Positions 17,002 to 25,039 of a stretch of 64,000 bases of DNA are shown one piece after another. A model generated the notes under the pieces. The model was given only the letters and a program-made list of their open reading frames with translations, made no database searches and was not told the origin of the DNA. The position numbers and the translations under genes were made by a program. Position 1 is the stretch's first letter. Every line of letters begins with the position of its first letter. The DNA lies in NCBI GenBank assembly GCA_903851195.1, contig CAINNJ010000033.1:248001-312000 (forward strand). Reading direction: 5' to 3'. This DNA comes from an uncultured Acidobacteriia bacterium. GTDB taxonomy: Bacteria > Acidobacteriota > Terriglobia > Bryobacterales > Bryobacteraceae.

Positions 17002-18171
17002 ATGCGAGCAAACTGTTGGATGGGTAAAAACAAACTAGAGGTGCAGCAGGTTCCGGATCCGAAAATCCTGAATCAGCAGGACGCCATCGTCCGCATCACC
17101 TCCACCGCGATTTGCGGCTCCGACCTGCATCTGTACGGCGGCTTCGTGCCCACCATGGAAAGCGGCGATATTCTGGGCCACGAGTTCATGGGCGAGGTTG
17201 TCGAGATCGGCAGCAAAGTGAAGAATCTGAAGAAAGGCGACCGGGTGGTGGTTCCCTTCCCGATCGCCTGCGGCGCCTGCTTCTTTTGTCAGAAAAAGAT
17301 GTTCTCCCTGTGTGAGAACTCCAACCCGAATGCGAACGTGGCGGAGGCACTTATGGGACATTCGCCGGCGGGCGTGTTCGGTTACTCGCACATGCTGGGC
17401 GGCTTCGCGGGCGGGCAGGCCGAATACGCGCGCGTGCCGTTCGCGGACGTGGGTCCGCTGAAGATTCCGGAAGGCCTCTCGGACGAACAGGTCCTGTTTC
17501 TTTCCGACATTTTCCCCACCGGCTACATGGGAGCCGAGATGTGCGACATCGAGCCGGGCGACACCATCGCGGTCTGGGGGGCCGGACCGGTCGGTCTGTT
17601 TGCCATGAAGAGTGCGTATCTGCTGGGAGCGGAACGGGTGATCGCGATCGACCGCGTCCCTTACCGGCTCCGCATGGCGCAGGAAAAAGCGGGCGCCATT
17701 CCGATCAATTACGAAGAAACCAGCGTCCTCGAAACGCTGAAGGACATCACCGGTGGACGCGGACCGGATAAGTGCATCGACGCGGTGGGTCTGGAGTCGC
17801 ATACGCACGGTCTGGTGTACGCGTACGACCGCGCGAAGCAGGCTCTAATGCTGGAATCCGACCGCCCGATTGCGTTGCGAGAGGCGATTGTCGCCTGCCG
17901 GAATGGCGGGACGGTGTCGGTGATCGGCGTTTACGGCGGGCTGATCGACAAATTTCCGATGGGATCTCTCATGAACCGGTCCATTACGCTCAAAACCGGG
18001 CAATGCCATGTGCAGCGTTACATGCAGCCGCTGCTCGGGAGAATCCAGAAAGGCGAGATCGACCCTTCCTTCGTGATCACGCACCGGATGAATCTGGATC
18101 AGGCGCCCGAAGGCTACGCCATGTTCCGCGATAAGCAGGACGAATGCGAAAAAGTCGTACTGCGGATGTGA
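17002..18171 (+). CDS. Zinc-dependent alcohol dehydrogenase, formaldehyde-dehydrogenase-like
   Basis: 389 residues, medium-chain dehydrogenase. Catalytic zinc ligands C38, H60 and E61 ([14 protein letters not shown]) and the structural zinc set C90, C93, C96, C104 are all present. The Rossmann motif is [11 protein letters not shown], followed by [14 protein letters not shown], whose Asp suggests NAD(H). The long insertion around residues 105-150 and the segment [11 protein letters not shown] are typical of the glutathione-independent formaldehyde dehydrogenase/FdhA-like group, which also contains other alcohol dehydrogenases. Start context is strong (AAAAGGAGAAACTCATG). Operon partner: the SRPBCC protein upstream. 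Confidence 0.9.
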   Translation: MRANCWMGKNKLEVQQVPDPKILNQQDAIVRITSTAICGSDLHLYGGFVPTMESGDILGHEFMGEVVEIGSKVKNLKKGDRVVVPFPIACGACFFCQKKMFSLCENSNPNANVAEALMGHSPAGVFGYSHMLGGFAGGQAEYARVPFADVGPLKIPEGLSDEQVLFLSDIFPTGYMGAEMCDIEPGDTIAVWGAGPVGLFAMKSAYLLGAERVIAIDRVPYRLRMAQEKAGAIPINYEETSVLETLKDITGGRGPDKCIDAVGLESHTHGLVYAYDRAKQALMLESDRPIALREAIVACRNGGTVSVIGVYGGLIDKFPMGSLMNRSITLKTGQCHVQRYMQPLLGRIQKGEIDPSFVITHRMNLDQAPEGYAMFRDKQDECEKVVLRM

Positions 18172-18185
18172 ATCCGCGGCTGTGA

Positions 18186-19052
18186 CTACACCCCGCGGGC
18201 GCTCAGATACGCTTCGACGGCGTCCGCCATGGAAGGCATCGGCGCGATGCCGCAGTCTCTCATGCGGGCGTTTTCGAGAGCGGAATATTTGGGCCGCCGC
18301 GCGGGTGTGCGGTATTCGCGTTCGTTCGTGGGCTGAACTTCCACATCCAGCCCGGCTTTGGAAAAAATCAGACGTGCGTAGTCGAACCAGGAAATCGGTT
18401 CGCCTCCGCCGATGTGGAAGATCCCGGTCAGCTCCCTTTCCAGAAGGTCGATGGAACGGCTCGCCAGCGCCGGCGCGAAGGTGGGCGACGCGACGTGGTC
18501 TTCCACTACCCGCAGCGGCTTGCCGCTTTTCGCCAGACGCAGCATGGTTTCCGGGAAATTGCCCCGCGCTGTTTTGAGCGCGCCCACACCGAAAACGCCG
18601 GAAGTCCGGACGATCAGCGACCGCTCCAGATAGGCCTGCGCGTAGAGTTCACCGGCTAGTTTCGACACGGCGTACGCGCCCAGCGGGTGCACCGCGTCGG
18701 TCTCGACATAAGGACGGCCCAGCGTTCCGTCGAACACGTAGTCCGTGGAAAAGTGGATCAGACGCGCGTCGCTTTGCCGGCAGGCCAGGGCCAGGTTGCG
18801 AACCGCCAGGCCATTCGCTTCCAGCGCCGCCAGAGGCTCCCGCTCCGCCACATCCACCATGTTGTAAGCGGCGGCATTGAACACGGCCCAGGGATCGATT
18901 TCGGCAATGGCGCGCTCCACGCTTTCCGCGTTGGTTACATCGAGCCGGGCACGCTCAAACGCGCTGACCAGATACCCGCGGCGCTGCAGGTCGGCGCACA
19001 ATTCCACGCCCAACTGACCGAATGCCCCAAAAACCGCTATTTTCTTCTGCAA
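18186..19052 (-). CDS. dTDP-4-dehydrorhamnose reductase-like SDR protein
   Basis: 288 residues, extended short-chain dehydrogenase of the RfbD/RmlD type. It has VFGAFGQLG at the N terminus (GxxGxxG), DVTNAESVERAI, FNAAAYNMVDVAE, HFSTDYVFDG, the catalytic YAVSK and a C-terminal RPKYSALEN (the RPxxSxLDN motif of RfbD, with Y for the middle residue and E for D). RfbD reduces dTDP-4-keto-rhamnose to dTDP-rhamnose with NADPH. No other rhamnose gene is in the window, so the nucleotide sugar is inferred. The gene lies convergent with the dehydrogenase, 14 bp away. Confidence 0.85.
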   Translation of the reverse strand: MQKKIAVFGAFGQLGVELCADLQRRGYLVSAFERARLDVTNAESVERAIAEIDPWAVFNAAAYNMVDVAEREPLAALEANGLAVRNLALACRQSDARLIHFSTDYVFDGTLGRPYVETDAVHPLGAYAVSKLAGELYAQAYLERSLIVRTSGVFGVGALKTARGNFPETMLRLAKSGKPLRVVEDHVASPTFAPALASRSIDLLERELTGIFHIGGGEPISWFDYARLIFSKAGLDVEVQPTNEREYRTPARRPKYSALENARMRDCGIAPMPSMADAVEAYLSARGV

Positions 19053-19061
19053 AACGTGATT

Positions 19062-19523
19062 CTACCAGTGAATCGGGAAAACTGAAATAATTATCACCAG
19101 CGCGCAGAGAAACAGCAGCAGACCCGTCCAGACGATCAGCCGCACTCCCAGGAAGGAGTTGGACAGACAACCGTACCAGGGCAGCGGCGGCGCGGCAACC
19201 GGCAGGTCGCCCGAGGACTGCCTCGCGAGGCGTTCCCGGGCGTTCTCACGCCGCGCGATCACCTGCGTGATCTGATCTTTCCCCGCGCGATCGGCGATCA
19301 CGATTGTTCCGGAATTGGCGCTGTGAGTGCTTTCAATCAGGCGCGTACGCAGCGGTTCCGGCACGTCCTGCACGGAGCGGTAGAAGCTCGGTTCGCCCCC
19401 GGTCGCGATCATCACCGAGGAGGTCTTCATCACGCCCGAGATGTTGCGGACCAGCTGCAGCCCGCATTCCGCGCACGTGCGGACGCCCTCGTCGATTTCC
19501 GTGTAGCACCTGGGGCAAGTCAT
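19062..19523 (-). CDS. Zinc-ribbon protein with C-terminal membrane helix
   Basis: 153 residues. The N terminus has two CxxC knuckles (CPRC at 3-6 and CAEC around 17-20), a minimal zinc ribbon. A charged middle region (ITQVIARRENARERL) leads to one hydrophobic helix near the C terminus (VRLIVWTGLLLFLCALVIIISVF). I do not recognise a specific family; tail-anchored zinc-ribbon proteins of this size are common in this phylum and are unassigned. It lies 9 bp upstream of the RfbD-like gene and 10 bp downstream of the LysR gene on the same strand, so all three may share a transcript. Confidence 0.7.
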   Translation of the reverse strand: MTCPRCYTEIDEGVRTCAECGLQLVRNISGVMKTSSVMIATGGEPSFYRSVQDVPEPLRTRLIESTHSANSGTIVIADRAGKDQITQVIARRENARERLARQSSGDLPVAAPPLPWYGCLSNSFLGVRLIVWTGLLLFLCALVIIISVFPIHW

Positions 19524-19533
19524 GACGAAACGA

Positions 19534-20454
19534 CTACGCAGCGCTCCCCGGGGTTCGCGTGTTACCGCTCTGCGATCCGAAATGCTGCAGTATCACCTGG
19601 ATAAATCCTAAGGCGGCTTTTGACAGCGCCTTATCTTTACGATAAATCAATCCGAGCTTGCGCACCATGGGCTCCGGCGCCAAAGGAATCGAATGCAGCG
19701 TGCCGGCGGCTACTTCTTCACGGCAGTTGGACGCAGCCAGAAAACTGATGCCCAGTCCGGCCTCGACGAAGCGCTTCATGGTCTCGCTGGAATCGAGTTC
19801 CATGGAAACCTGAATGTCGTTTTCCACCTTCTCAAACCAGGCATTCAGGCGGCTCCGCGTCATGCCCGATTGCGGCAGCAGCATGAGATAGGGCAGCAGG
19901 TCCTCGCACGTCACCCGTTCGGCGGAACCCAGAGGATGTCCGGCGGGCACCACGCAGTGAATTTCGTCCCGGTAGATATCCACGATCTGGACCCGCTTCT
20001 CGGCCACGGGCAGCTGGGTCAGGCCGAAATCGGCGACGTTTTCCATCACCGCCTCTACCACGCGGGAGCCGTACGACCGGTTCACCTGCAGCTGGACGCC
20101 GGGAAACTGTCCTTTATATTCTGCGAAGACGGAAGGCAGAACGTAGATGCAGGTCGCCTCATTCGCGGCGATCACCAGTTCCCCGCGCGGCGAGGATTCC
20201 AGCTCATTCAGCGCGTTCTGGGCCTGTTTGCGCAGGTCGAGGATGTTCTCCGCGTACTGGGCGAAGAGTCTGCCGGCGGTAGTCAGCGAGATGCGGCTGC
20301 CAAATCGCTCGAACAACTCGACCTTCAGCTCGTGCTCCAGCTGCCGGATCTGCGCCGAGATGGCGGGCTGCGTCCGGTAACACGTCTGAGCCGCTTTCGA
20401 AAAGCTTTTCAGACGGACGATTTCGAGAAATGTGTGGATCTGATCGAAATCCAT
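19534..20454 (-). CDS. LysR-family transcriptional regulator
   Basis: 306 residues. The N-terminal winged helix-turn-helix is clear (FLEIVRLKSFSKAAQTCYRTQPAISAQIRQLEHEL), followed by the linker helix and a two-lobed effector domain (ELVIAANEATCIYVLPSVFAEYKGQFPG, DFGLTQLPV, SETMKRFVEAGLGISFLAA). The sequence looks like the CysB/Cbl/CynR side of the family, but the ligand cannot be named. It is divergent from the cytochrome c gene across about 275 bp, the usual position for a LysR target, so that gene and the TIGR03790 gene behind it are candidate targets. Confidence 0.9.
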   Translation of the reverse strand: MDFDQIHTFLEIVRLKSFSKAAQTCYRTQPAISAQIRQLEHELKVELFERFGSRISLTTAGRLFAQYAENILDLRKQAQNALNELESSPRGELVIAANEATCIYVLPSVFAEYKGQFPGVQLQVNRSYGSRVVEAVMENVADFGLTQLPVAEKRVQIVDIYRDEIHCVVPAGHPLGSAERVTCEDLLPYLMLLPQSGMTRSRLNAWFEKVENDIQVSMELDSSETMKRFVEAGLGISFLAASNCREEVAAGTLHSIPLAPEPMVRKLGLIYRKDKALSKAALGFIQVILQHFGSQSGNTRTPGSAA

Positions 20455-20728
20455 GATTGGGGCCGCGAATCAAGGGGCCAGACCGACGATTACGGCCAAC
20501 TCAATTTAGAGGCATTCTATCAAATCGTCACGGCTTGTTTCGAACCGGGGCGACGCCGGGATGCCGGCGTCGGAGACTTGGCCCTATTAAAACGCCTGAT
20601 AAGGGCCATTCAGCAGGTTTATCGGCGACGGGCACCGCCCACCCGATTCGCGCCCGGATTTGCGCCCGGCGAAGATTCCCGATAGCATTACTTACACAAA
20701 CGTGGCTTACACAAACATGGCTTACACA
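20455..20728. promoter_or_regulatory. Divergent LysR/cytochrome c intergenic region with hairpins
   Basis: This gap holds a perfect 9-bp inverted repeat CGACGCCGG-(4)-CCGGCGTCG at 20551-20572 and, just after it, GGCCCT...AGGGCC (about 20580-20607). Neither is followed by a T run, so a terminator is unlikely on the plus strand. They may be binding sites or mRNA structure. The right end carries the 15-bp tandem repeat described separately. No further gene is seen here. Confidence 0.5.
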
Positions 20729-20731
20729 ATG
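20691..20731 (+). repeat. 15-bp tandem repeat that duplicates the start region of the cytochrome c gene
   Basis: Units CTTACACAAACGTGG (20691-20705), CTTACACAAACATGG (20706-20720) and a partial CTTACACAATG (20721-20731). Because 15 is a multiple of three, each unit places an in-frame GTG or ATG, giving three possible starts at 20702, 20717 and 20729. Confidence 0.85.
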
Positions 20732-21151
20732 CGCAAGTCCCGACTCGCACTTCCCGCCGCGCTCGGCGCGGGTCTGGCCGTCTTTGCTCTGTTCGCTTTC
20801 GGGCAGGACGACAAAACGGCGCGAGGCAAGTATCTTGTCGAAGAAGTCGCCAGGTGCCAGGACTGCCATACTCCCAAAATGGATAACGGCAGCTTTATTA
20901 AGTCGCAGTGGATGAAGGGTGCCACCATCAATCTGATGCCGGCGGCGCCGGTTGCCGGCTGGCGCTCCGCCGCGCCCGACATCACGCCGGCGGGGGCGCT
21001 CTGGAAACGATGGGGCGACGACGGGATGACGGCGTTTCTCGAAACCGGCAAAAGTCCGCGTGGCGGCAAAGCCGGTGCCCCCATGCCGGCCTACACGCTG
21101 AAGCGTGAAGATGCCGCGGCCATCGTTGCCTTCCTGAAGTCGATACAGTAA
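20729..21151 (+). CDS. Secreted monohaem cytochrome c
   Basis: 140 residues from the ATG at 20729, chosen because MRKSRLALPAALGAGLAVFA is a clean signal peptide; ATG 20717 and GTG 20702 are in frame and possible. A single CQDCH haem-binding site is at C43-C46-H47, and GAPMPAYTL near the C terminus offers the axial methionine, as in class I cytochromes c. It should act in the periplasm as an electron carrier. Downstream, 5 bp away, is a TIGR03790 gene. No oxidase or dehydrogenase partner is adjacent. The start is embedded in a tandem repeat. Confidence 0.85.
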   Translation: MRKSRLALPAALGAGLAVFALFAFGQDDKTARGKYLVEEVARCQDCHTPKMDNGSFIKSQWMKGATINLMPAAPVAGWRSAAPDITPAGALWKRWGDDGMTAFLETGKSPRGGKAGAPMPAYTLKREDAAAIVAFLKSIQ

Positions 21152-21156
21152 CGGTA

Positions 21157-22254
21157 GTGCCGCTTCGCGTTCTCTTCCTCATCGCTCTCGCCTTCGCGCA
21201 GGCTCGTCCGGTCCGTGGCCAGACCACCGATCAGGTGCTTGTCGTCGTGAACCGGCAGTCGGTGATTTCGCGGGAAATCGGCGCGTATTACGTGCGCCGG
21301 CGCGGCATTCCGCTCGCCAATGTCGTCACGCTGGATACGAAACCGGACGAGATGATCGACCGTGCGCAGTACGAGAAAGAAATCGAGGCTCCCATCGCGG
21401 CCTTCCTCAAAGCGCACGGGTTCACCGAGAAAATCCTCTACATCGTCACCACGTCCGGCGTCCCTCTGCGGGTCAAAGGGGCGGGACAGGCCTTACTCAA
21501 TGAGGCTGCTTCGGTGGATTCGGAACTCACCCTGTTGTACCTGAAAATGCAGGGCAGGAAGTTTCCGCTGGCCGGAGCCGTGCCCAATCCGTTCTTCCGG
21601 CAGCGCGATTCGCCCTTCCGGCACCCGGTATTTCCGATTTATCTGGTCACCCGACTGGACGGCTACGACATGACCGACCTGAAAGCTCTGGTGGACCGGG
21701 CGCTCCAGGCAAAGAACACCGGGAAATTCGTCATCGATCTGCGGGGCAGAGAGAATGAAGGAAATCAGTGGCTCCGTAATGCCGCACTGCTGCTGCCGAA
21801 AGACCGCCTGATCCTGAATGAAAACGCTACCGTGGTGGAAAAGGTCAGGGACGTGATCGGCTACGCGTCTTACGGTTCGAACGACCCGAACCGGAAGCAT
21901 CGTTTTCTGGGTTTCAGCTGGCTGCCCGGCGCCATCGCCACGGAATACGTCTCCACGAACGCGCGAACTTTCCGCCGTCCTCCGGCCAACTGGGAAATCC
22001 AGGGCGACTGGGCAAGCAAGACAGAAACCTTCTACGGGTCGCCGCAGACTCTGACCGCCGACTACATCCACGAGGGCGCATCCGGTGCTTCGGGCCACGT
22101 GGATGAGCCTTATCTTGTCTACTGCCCCCGCCCCGAGTTCGTGCTGCCCGCGTATTATTCCGGCCGAAATCTCGCGGAAAGCTTCTACATGGGGATACCG
22201 GGGCTCAGCTGGATGAACGTGGTGATCGGCGATCCCCTCATGCGTCTGCAGTGA
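21157..22254 (+). CDS. TIGR03790-type secreted protein of unknown function
   Basis: 365 residues from a GTG start, with signal peptide (LRVLFLIALAFAQARPVRG). Characteristic segments: VLVVVNRQSVISREIGAYYVRRRGIPLANV, ILYIVTTSGVPLRVKG, a central FLVTRLDG-like IYLVTRLDGYDMTDLKALVD and late GASGASGHVDEPYL. I recognise this as the TIGR03790 family, found in Acidobacteriota and some other phyla, with no established function. The C-terminal PRPEFVLPAYYSGRNLAESFYMGIPGL, followed by a VVIGDPL motif, resembles surface or sorting-system-associated proteins. Likely co-transcribed with the cytochrome c gene. Confidence 0.78.
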   Translation: MPLRVLFLIALAFAQARPVRGQTTDQVLVVVNRQSVISREIGAYYVRRRGIPLANVVTLDTKPDEMIDRAQYEKEIEAPIAAFLKAHGFTEKILYIVTTSGVPLRVKGAGQALLNEAASVDSELTLLYLKMQGRKFPLAGAVPNPFFRQRDSPFRHPVFPIYLVTRLDGYDMTDLKALVDRALQAKNTGKFVIDLRGRENEGNQWLRNAALLLPKDRLILNENATVVEKVRDVIGYASYGSNDPNRKHRFLGFSWLPGAIATEYVSTNARTFRRPPANWEIQGDWASKTETFYGSPQTLTADYIHEGASGASGHVDEPYLVYCPRPEFVLPAYYSGRNLAESFYMGIPGLSWMNVVIGDPLMRLQ

Positions 22255-22327
22255 AGTCCGTTCGCGGGGAAGGCGGGCCACTTTGGCGAGGGGCCGTTAC
22301 AATTGAGTCATCTCATGAGGGCTAAGC

Positions 22328-23170
22328 GTGAACGTTGAAATCGATGGTGTGATTCTGCACCTCGCACATCCGGATGAACTTTCCGTCCGCTGGGTCGGCC
22401 AGGAAGAGCTGATGCGCCAGTTGCTGGCGGCGTGGATGGTGGTGACCGAAGCCGATATTCCGATGAGCCCGCGTCTGATCGGCAAACCCGGTGTCGGTAA
22501 AACGACGCTGGCTTACGCCGCGGCGAAGCGCATGGGCCGCGATGTCTTCATCATGCAGGCCACGCTCGATACCCGCCCCGAAGATCTGCTGGTGACTCCG
22601 GTAATCGAGGGCGAAGGGCAGCTTCGTTACGTCGCTTCGGCGCTGGTGAGTGCGATGATCACCGGCGGAATCGCCATCCTCGACGAAGGGAACCGGATGA
22701 GCGAGAAGAGTTGGGCAAGTCTGGCGCCCCTGCTCGATAACCGCCGTTACGTGGAAAGCATCGTGGCGGGCGTGAAGATCCGGGCCCATCCGAACTTCCG
22801 CCTGGTCACCACCATGAACGACGACTCGTCCACCTTCGAACTGCCTGAGTACATCCATTCCCGGCTGCAGCCGCAGATTCTGATCGACTTTCCGGAGAAG
22901 GACGAAGAGCGGATGATCCTGAAGGAAAATCTGCCCTTTGCCGACGACCGGATTCTCGAATACGTCACGAATTTCCTCGAGCAGGCGCATGCCGCCGACG
23001 AGCGTTACAGCGTGCGGGACGGCATCAACATCGCCCGCTACGCGATCAAGCTGAAGAGTCTGGCCACCGGCCGCGATCATGAGCGCATGGCGCTCGAAAC
23101 CGCCGTGCTGCAGACGTTGGGTGAGGAGGCGTTGCGCTATGCCCGGCGAAGCCGTCCCGTCCCTTCCTGA
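22328..23170 (+). CDS. MoxR-like AAA+ ATPase
   Basis: 280 residues from a GTG at 22328, supported by GAGG 7 nt upstream; TACAAT at 22298-22303 is a possible -10. Walker A is GKPGVGKTT (52-60), Walker B AILDEGNRM, then LAPLLDNRRYVE, sensor-1 VTTMNDDSSTF and a DGINIARYAIKLK helix bundle, all typical of MoxR ATPases. These act as chaperones that load metal or cofactor or remodel VWA-domain partners. Here the partner is the next gene, which overlaps by 32 bp; no VWA gene is adjacent, unlike the second MoxR gene at 54.2 kb. Confidence 0.88.
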   Translation: MNVEIDGVILHLAHPDELSVRWVGQEELMRQLLAAWMVVTEADIPMSPRLIGKPGVGKTTLAYAAAKRMGRDVFIMQATLDTRPEDLLVTPVIEGEGQLRYVASALVSAMITGGIAILDEGNRMSEKSWASLAPLLDNRRYVESIVAGVKIRAHPNFRLVTTMNDDSSTFELPEYIHSRLQPQILIDFPEKDEERMILKENLPFADDRILEYVTNFLEQAHAADERYSVRDGINIARYAIKLKSLATGRDHERMALETAVLQTLGEEALRYARRSRPVPS

Positions 23171-24965
23171 TTTTTCGAGCCTGCAGCGCGGGCGGTTCCG
23201 TTATCTGCCGGTAGCGCCCGGGCGCATGGAGTTCGCGCTCGAAGTCCGGCGCGCCATCCTGGCTTCCCGGCCCGATGTGGTGGCCGTGGAACTGCCGGCC
23301 ACGCTGGAAGACCTTTATCTGAAGGCGTTGGATCGACTGCCGCAGATCTCCGTTATCTTTTACAACGGAGTCGAATACAACACCGGCGAAGACACCGTCT
23401 ATGTGCCGGTCGAGCCGGCGGATCCCTTCGTGGAAGCCATCCGGACCGCCCGGGAAATCGGCGCGCAGGTGGTCTTCGCGGACCCGGATTCCACCGAACG
23501 CCCGCACATCCCGGACACCTATCCCGACACCTACGCGCTGACCTCGATTTCGTTCGATCAGTACGTCGAGGCCTACCGCGTCTATCCGCAGGCGCGCACG
23601 CCGGAAATCGAACAGTTTGCCGAAGGCGTGGCGTGGAAGCTGCAGGGCGCGGACCCGTTCGCCAACGTGTTGGTGGTCATCTCGCTGAATCTGCTCGATC
23701 CCGTCCTCGACGCCATGGAACGGCCGCAGTCGGAACCCCGCCGTCGGCGGCGTTCCGATCTGCAGCTGGTGAACCCGCATCCGGACTGTCTGGGCGAAAT
23801 CACCGTCGAGTATCCGTTTCTCCAGGAGCGTTACGAGCGCGCACGTCCCGAAACCACGTGTCCCGATCGCCGGCGAGTCCAGATGGAGTTGCTGCGGGAG
23901 GCGGAGGGCGCTTACGAAGTCAATACCGGGGACCGGTTGCAGGCGTGGCAGCGTCGTCTGCTCGCGCGTTATAGCCGCAACCTGGCGCTGATCAATCAGG
24001 ATCTGACGGCCAGTCTCTACGACATCACGATCTCCGCGCGTTCTATCGTGGATGAAAACTACGCGTGGGATGTCTGGGAGACAGCTTCGGGCTATTCGGC
24101 CCAGCAGTCGGAAACGGACATCGAGACCGTCAATATCGCGGGCGAAGAGGTTTGGCTCAATACGCGCCGGCTGCGCCTGCGGCGGCGTCTTCCCAGCACC
24201 AAACGGCGCATGGGGAGTTTCGGACTCAGGAAGCGCAAAAAAGAAAAAGTGCCCGGTGAGTGGGCGGCGGAACTGAACGGAAACAGCATCTGTTCCTATC
24301 CGCCGGAAGATATCGTGATTGAGGATTTCGGGCGCTTTCTCAAGAAGAAGGGCAAGAGCATGCTGTCCGAGGAGCGCGCCACCATCGAACCGTTTTCCTC
24401 CTCCCTGCTCGACGGCATCGATCTGCGCGAGACTATCCGCAACTGGCATGAGGGCAAGATCTTCGTCCGCAATATGCAGAAGATTCACGGCGAAGTGGGT
24501 TCCGTGATCGTGATCTTCGACGATGATCGCGATGGCCGCTACGACTACATGACCACCTGGCTCGGCGAACACCAGAACGAAAGCGACATGGCGTTCTACT
24601 CGACCCAGCCCTTTGAACATCTGGTAGGACCCGGCATCGGCCGCGCCGAGTATGGCGGCTTTCTCATGAGCCTGCCCGCGCGGCGCATGTACGACGTCTG
24701 GGCGGATCCGGATTACGATTTCGCCGAAACCAAGGGCGAGCGCCTGCTGCTGGCGGGCATGGATTACTCGATTCAGAAATACGTGGTCTACGTGGCCGCG
24801 AAACCGCCCCGGTCCGTCTTCCGCAACATCGCCGCGCGGTTCGGCCGAACCATTGTCTACATTCCGATGGGCCAGTTGTCTCCGGTGACGATGAAAAAAC
24901 TCCGCGTCGTGCACGTCCTGGATGGCTACGACAAGCGGAACAACGCCAAAGAATTCATCTGGTAA
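23139..24965 (+). CDS. Unrecognised 608-residue partner of the MoxR ATPase
   Basis: I do not recognise this family. The start at 23139 is preceded by GAGGAGG and overlaps the ATPase gene by 32 bp, so the two must be made together. No signal peptide or membrane helix is seen. The first ~170 residues look like a Rossmann-type or TraB/DUF5682-like domain (RPDVVAVELPATLEDLYLKAL, GAQVVFADPDSTERP). The middle is charged (RRRRRSD; LRLRRRLPSTKRRM; RKRKKEKV). The last ~200 residues are strongly patterned: GIDLRETIRNWHEGKIFVR, VIVIFDDDRDGRYDYM (a DxDxDG metal-type loop), GIGRAEYGGFLM and a terminal VIYIPMGQLSPVT-like strand. It might be the client that the ATPase remodels. Confidence 0.72.
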   Translation: MPGEAVPSLPDFSSLQRGRFRYLPVAPGRMEFALEVRRAILASRPDVVAVELPATLEDLYLKALDRLPQISVIFYNGVEYNTGEDTVYVPVEPADPFVEAIRTAREIGAQVVFADPDSTERPHIPDTYPDTYALTSISFDQYVEAYRVYPQARTPEIEQFAEGVAWKLQGADPFANVLVVISLNLLDPVLDAMERPQSEPRRRRRSDLQLVNPHPDCLGEITVEYPFLQERYERARPETTCPDRRRVQMELLREAEGAYEVNTGDRLQAWQRRLLARYSRNLALINQDLTASLYDITISARSIVDENYAWDVWETASGYSAQQSETDIETVNIAGEEVWLNTRRLRLRRRLPSTKRRMGSFGLRKRKKEKVPGEWAAELNGNSICSYPPEDIVIEDFGRFLKKKGKSMLSEERATIEPFSSSLLDGIDLRETIRNWHEGKIFVRNMQKIHGEVGSVIVIFDDDRDGRYDYMTTWLGEHQNESDMAFYSTQPFEHLVGPGIGRAEYGGFLMSLPARRMYDVWADPDYDFAETKGERLLLAGMDYSIQKYVVYVAAKPPRSVFRNIAARFGRTIVYIPMGQLSPVTMKKLRVVHVLDGYDKRNNAKEFIW

Positions 24966-24983
24966 GAGGCAGCGATTCGACCC

Positions 24984-25030
24984 TTGATTCCGGGCGTGAG
25001 CATTGATATAAATGTCCCGATCACGGAGGG
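24984..25030 (+). promoter_or_regulatory. Sigma-70-like promoter and ribosome site of the first TonB receptor
   Basis: TTGATT (24984-24989), a 17-bp spacer, and TATAAA (25007-25012) form a good housekeeping promoter. GGAGG at 25025-25029 lies 10 nt before ATG 25040, which decides the start in favour of that ATG over the GTG at 25031. Confidence 0.7.
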
Positions 25031-25039
25031 GTGAATCTC

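Noticed and set aside
20551-20607. Rho-independent terminator in the LysR/cytochrome gap
   Set aside because: Strong stems but no T run on either side, and both flanking genes point away from it.
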